DNA from: Flaccisagitta enflata | Lineage: Eukaryota > Chaetognatha > Sagittoidea > Aphragmophora | DNA: 64,000 nucleotides | Direction: 5' to 3' | Assembly: GCA_965153355.1 (NCBI GenBank) | Contig: OZ231128.1 | Coordinates: 42,718,001-42,782,000 of the forward strand | Shown here: one piece after another, positions 60,253 through 64,000 of the stretch | How positions within the stretch are numbered: the first letter of the stretch is position 1 | Layout of the letters: the number at the start of each line of letters is the position of its first letter | Program-made: the position numbers and the translations under genes | Notes under the pieces: generated by a model | What the model was told of the DNA's origin: nothing | Seen by the model: only the letters and a program-made list of their open reading frames with translations | The model's database searches: none

Positions 60253-60434
60253 TTTAGTTGCGGACACGCAACTCTATAAGAGGCTTTGTCCGTCTGTTGG
60301 TCGGTCGGTCGGTCCATGGACATGAGTCAAAAAGTGAGGAAATGAGCGTTTTAGAACATTTTTAGTTGCGGACAGTTGCAATTCCGCCCCTGCCCACCCG
60401 TCCGCAACTGATGGCCGTGTATCCGGCCTTGTTT
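60253..60434. mobile_element. F1 element, TTGCGGACACGCAA subtype
   Basis: TTTTTAGTTGCGGACACGCA then CTCTATAAGAGGCTTTGTCC, GTCGGTCGG core, and GCCCCTGCCCACCCGTCCGC with GGCCGTGTATCCGGCCTTGT at the other end. Confidence 0.7.
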
Positions 60435-60482
60435 TTTCAAGAAAGGTTCAAATTAGGAAAAAAAAAAGTTAAATAGACTCAC

Positions 60483-60721
60483 AAGGCGGGCATGACTGCG
60501 AAAATTTTTGAGGAATGCGGACGAAATCGAAAGCCTCTCTCTTTATCTCCTAAATCCAGAGGTAAAAGCCGAATTTTTTCGTCTGTGTAATTATTAGTCA
60601 GTTCGCGTAAATATGGCCGAGTCTTTGCCGTGCACAGACAGGGCGATAAGGTTACAGCCGGAGATGAATACGGTGATTGATACGAAGATGGAGACGGAAA
60701 TGGAGACGGATGTACCTCCGT
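60483..60721 (-). CDS. Exon 1 of the model, candidate 5' exon of the repeat-LIM gene
   Basis: Sense strand has 79 codons plus two bases ending at a strong GTGAGT donor. It reads HPSPFPSPSSYQSPYSSP, then RPYLRELTNNYTDEKIRLLP and FRPHSSKIFAVMPA. The exit phase fits exon 2 (making Leu). The start is uncertain: a weak AAAAAAG acceptor is used for 60721, while a better-looking CTGACTAATAATTACACAG acceptor lies inside at about 60595. No start codon. A 48-codon plus-strand frame overlaps. Confidence 0.4.
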
Positions 60722-60849
60722 CTTTTTTGAGTTTAGGCAGAGTCAAATTAACAGGGTAGCCACACAGAGGGTGTCACTGCTGCCAACACGCGGTAATAAA
60801 ATGTCTAAATATCGGCAAAAAACCGATGATTTACGCGTCGATAATGCCC

Positions 60850-61160
<311 letters not shown>

Positions 61161-61429
61161 GATTAAGGTCGGGCGCTGAGGAGTGATAACTTTTGGAGGA
61201 TAAGGTCCTTTTTTTCCGATTCTTTTTCTTTTTTTTTTCTTTTTTGGCGTATTTAATCCGCGATGGCGCATGCGATGTTTGACTGGCTATAATAAATATT
61301 GTTGATTCGAGTCACGCTCCAGTCGGTCTTACCAACTTGCTCGGTAAGGAATGCACCGTGCTCCCAAGCTGAATGATCAATGAGTATAATCTTTAGCTTA
61401 CTACTACATATAAGTTAAATGCCATTTAT

Positions 61430-61942
61430 TTGGGTGCTTCACATAGCAAAAGTTGGGAGTATCCCTTCACCCCACTTAGGTAATGTGGAAGAGCAAAAAT
61501 CATGAAGATGACCATTTTCCTTTTTTCAAAATTCCTTCATCTTCCATTTTTGTTTTGGCCTTACAGTTTCCACTGATTTCCCAGAATTCAGCAAAATCCT
61601 GTGTAGTTTTGTCACAAAAAGGACAATTATTTGTTTTAAAAAATCAGGATGTATGTAAAAATAAAAAAATTTCAGAACATAAGTTATGAAAGAGCAAATG
61701 AAAAGGCAGAATTGCAATTCTATGAAAAGTAGAAAATTATGAAAGCTGATTCAAACAATGTCAGCATATTGTTTTATCCCACTGCATTATGCAAATTAGG
61801 TCCTTAAAAGCAATTTTCTAAAAAATGGAAGATGAACAATTTTTTATAAAACAAAAATGGTAAGGGTCCTAAAAATGGTTACTCCACATTAGGTAAAGAG
61901 GGCGAAAAGAAATAAGCAACTTTTGCTATGCGAAGCACCCAA
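61430..61942. mobile_element. 513-bp Mutator-like MITE with 9-bp target duplication
   Basis: The ends TTGGGTGCTTCACATAGC and GCTATGCGAAGCACCCAA mirror each other over about 30 bases, continuing with AAAAGTTG and TAATGTGGA. GCCATTTAT lies directly on both sides (61421-61429 and 61943-61951). A 9-base duplication fits Mutator-like elements. A similar TIR start, GGGTGCTTCACA, occurs at 5904. Confidence 0.7.
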
Positions 61943-62139
61943 GCCATTTATTGGTTAGTTTCAGATGACATTCAGCAAGTGTGCCCCTACCCATTCTCAT
62001 GATCTCATCTCCATTTCACAGGCCCATCCTCTTGACAGAATTGATTTAAACTTTTTTTTTCAAGGCACCTGCACGACTAAAGAAGGTCAACTATTTGAAT
62101 AGGTTCAATATTTATTTTCAGCGGTTCTGTGGCGCAGTG

Positions 62140-62890
62140 TTGACTTACTGGCCACGCGGCCAGGTGTGGATAGAGAGTTTGTGGCGTGGCTTGAACTCAA
62201 CAGTGGCGTACTGTTGCATGAGAGGCCAAACAGTTGGGTGTGGATGGAGAGTTTGTTTATGGCCTGACTTTGACCCAACCGTGGCACACTGTTGCATGAG
62301 AGGCCAAACAGTCGGGTGTAGATGGAGAGTTGGTTTGTGGCATGACTTTGACTCAACAGTGGCGCACTGTTGCATAAGAGGCCCTGCAGTTGGGTGTAGA
62401 TGGAGTTTGTTTGTGGCGTGGCTTTGACCCAACAGTGGCGCATGGTTGCATGAGAGGCCAAGCAGTTGGGTGTGGATGGAAAGTTTGTTTGCAGTGTGAC
62501 TTTGACCCAACAGTGGCGCACTGTTGCATGAGAGGCCAAGTAGTTGGGTGTGGATGGAAAGTTTGTTTGCAGCGTGACTTTGACCGAATAGTGGCGCACT
62601 GTTGCATGAGAGGCCAAGCAGTTGGGTGTGGATGGAGAGTTTGTTATGGCATGATTTTGACCCAACAGTGGCACCCTGTTGCATGAGAGGCCAAGCAGTT
62701 TGGTGTGGATGGAGAGTTTGTTTGCGGTGTGACTTTGACCCATCACTGGCGCACTGTTGCATGAGAGGTCAAGCAGTTGGGTGTGGATGGAGAGTTTGTT
62801 TGTGGCATGACTTTGACCCAACAGTGGCGCACTGTTGCATGAGAGGCCTAGCAGTCGGGTGTGGATGGAGACTGGAGAGTTTCTTTGTGG
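62140..62890. repeat. 78-bp minisatellite, about ten units
   Basis: The anchor GTTGCATGAGAGGCC recurs at 62213, 62291, 62369, 62445, 62523, 62601, 62678, 62756 and 62834, so units are 76-78 bases. Each unit includes GTGGATGGAGAGTTTGTTTG and GACTTTGACCCAACAGTGGC. Because 78 is a multiple of three, long frames stay open on both strands, including one of 238 codons on the minus strand; none shows coding evidence beyond that. Confidence 0.9.
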
Positions 62891-63029
62891 AGTGACTTTG
62901 CCTCGACCCCAAAAAAACCTTTTGTAGAGGAGAAATTGTTGAGATTGTTGAGTGAAGGGCGTGTTTCTAGTGAAGATGAAAAACGCGTTTGTTCCTGTAA
63001 ACGCGTTTACAGCGTGAACACATATTCAA

Positions 63030-63180
63030 GAATTTCAACAGTCCCACGAGCGAGTGAGCGAAGTGAATGAGCAAACCTGAAAATGGAGCAAGCGAGCGAA
63101 GCGGAGCGCTGCAGAGCGAGTGAGCAGAGTGAGCGCTGGGAGTGAACCAATGTAGCGAGCTACCGAGTGGCCCCGTTAAA
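63030..63180. repeat. GAGCGAGTGAGCGAAG low-complexity repeat
   Basis: Short degenerate GAGCGA and GAGTGAGC units. Just upstream AAACGCGTTTGTTCC and TGTAAACGCGTTT form a hairpin. Nature unknown. Confidence 0.5.
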
Positions 63181-63477
63181 AACGCGATTGTCTGAGACTA
63201 GAGACGCCCTCTAACTCTGGTCGTAGCGGGAATGCAATCCGAATCGCAATGTCAAATTATAGCAGAATTTGGTTTCCCGAGTGATTGAGGGCAAATATTT
63301 TCTTGCGACGTGAATTTCATGGATAATGATGTCATGGTAACCAGAGCAGATTGAAATTGTACAGCTTCGTTAAACGAGGCTAGTTAGATTTGTAATGAAG
63401 AGTAAATCGCCTGCATTTGGTATACGTTTACATGAACATCGTCGAAACCCTTACGGGAATGGGCCTTGTCTTGTTAG

Positions 63478-63681
63478 ATGCAAGCGAGGAAAATTGAACC
63501 AAGTCCTTTTGTGGCCCTTGAAAAAATTCACGTGGATTCGTTGGAAGATGAAGGAAGTAGCTCGTCAATTGCGCAAAAGATGAAACTGATGACATTCATT
63601 GAGACAGAACGAGTCAAAGAGGTTCCAGCAAGAAAGCCGAAGGGAGAGCAAGGCCCGATGCAGTACAGCGTGGTGTGGCTG
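63478..63681 (+). CDS. Possible exon, unknown gene
   Basis: Sixty-eight codons lie between a CCTTGTCTTGTTAG acceptor and a GTACGT donor. Without splicing the frame runs to TAG at about 63759 (94 residues from the ATG). It reads MQARKIEPSPFVALEKIHVD and KEVPARKPKGEQGP. Composition looks coding, but no partner exon or family was found. Confidence 0.3.
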
Positions 63682-64000
63682 GTACGTGGTGGTGGTAGGG
63701 AGTTGTGCCAAGCCCAAGGTGACTTCAATTTTAAGAACTCGTTCAATTCGGCCGAGTAGATGGCGGTCATTCAAAATGTTTGCACGAAATTGAGATGCCC
63801 AAGGAACTGAAACTAAATGACCAACGAGTGAGAAACAGATGTTTCTAGAGTCGCGTGAGCGCGATCAGTAAAAGAAGAAAAAGCTCTTGGAGGTGTTTTT
63901 TTTTTTTGGTTTGATTCCTTTGGGGGATGAGACGAGGAGTTTGTTGCGCCGTTGAGAAGACGTTCCCCCCGATCGACGACCTCGACCACTTGGAGAGGTA

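Noticed and set aside
60625-60760. 48-codon plus-strand frame starting MAESLPCTDR
   Set aside because: Short, with Met-Glu-Thr repeats. The minus strand is open for 79 codons with a strong donor and fitting phase.
62140-62890. CRISPR-like array
   Set aside because: The whole unit is repeated with point differences. There are no unique spacers, and the setting is an animal genome.

Overview
The window looks like intron-rich nuclear DNA of an invertebrate animal. Split genes have GT-AG introns, a LIM-domain muscle or cytoskeletal-type protein is encoded, and AT-rich non-coding DNA is packed with long microsatellites, inverted-repeat transposons and tandem minisatellites. Nothing bacterial, viral or organellar was seen. 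A lophotrochozoan would fit the microsatellite load and the transposons with central GTCN microsatellites, but that is only a guess.

Layout. 1-5.7 kb is repeat territory: several copies of a foldback family (called F2 here), one split by a 930-bp hAT-like insertion. 5.75-9.54 kb holds a two-exon plus-strand gene for a Ser/Pro-rich, basic protein of 378 residues that carries the same 17-residue motif twice. 9.9-13.6 kb is repeats and inverted-repeat elements with one weak exon candidate.

13.9-30.4 kb, and probably on to about 60.7 kb, is a long minus-strand gene assembled here exon by exon from splice sites and reading phase. Eighteen candidate exons total 2,517 nt, exactly 839 codons including the stop. 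From N to C terminus it has a poorly defined Ser/Pro-rich start, seven copies of a roughly 50-65-residue repeat with an FEN-x-P-x-ES core and a TRGLA-xx-M-x-x-KFF segment, one canonical LIM domain (CX2C-X17-HX2C-X2C-X2C-X17-CX2H), and an acidic Tyr/Gln-rich tail. The LIM domain resembles the EPLIN/XIRP2 type. Three further phase-compatible exons ending in a stop (18.9, 31.3 and 56.4 kb) suggest alternative C-termini. One repeat exon (36.4 kb) lies on the opposite strand yet fits the phase and the repeat pattern between its neighbours, so part of the region is probably inverted, in the genome or in the assembly.

39.2-40.9 kb holds a separate three-exon minus-strand gene or gene relic of unknown function with a frameshift and an in-frame stop. 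41-50 kb and 52-60 kb are mainly repeats: a palindrome-ended interspersed family (F1), microsatellites, mariner-, hAT- and Mutator-like non-autonomous elements. 62.1-62.9 kb is a 78-bp minisatellite. A weak plus-strand exon lies at 63.5 kb.

All exon calls come from reading frames, splice dinucleotides and phase. No alignment or transcript evidence was available.
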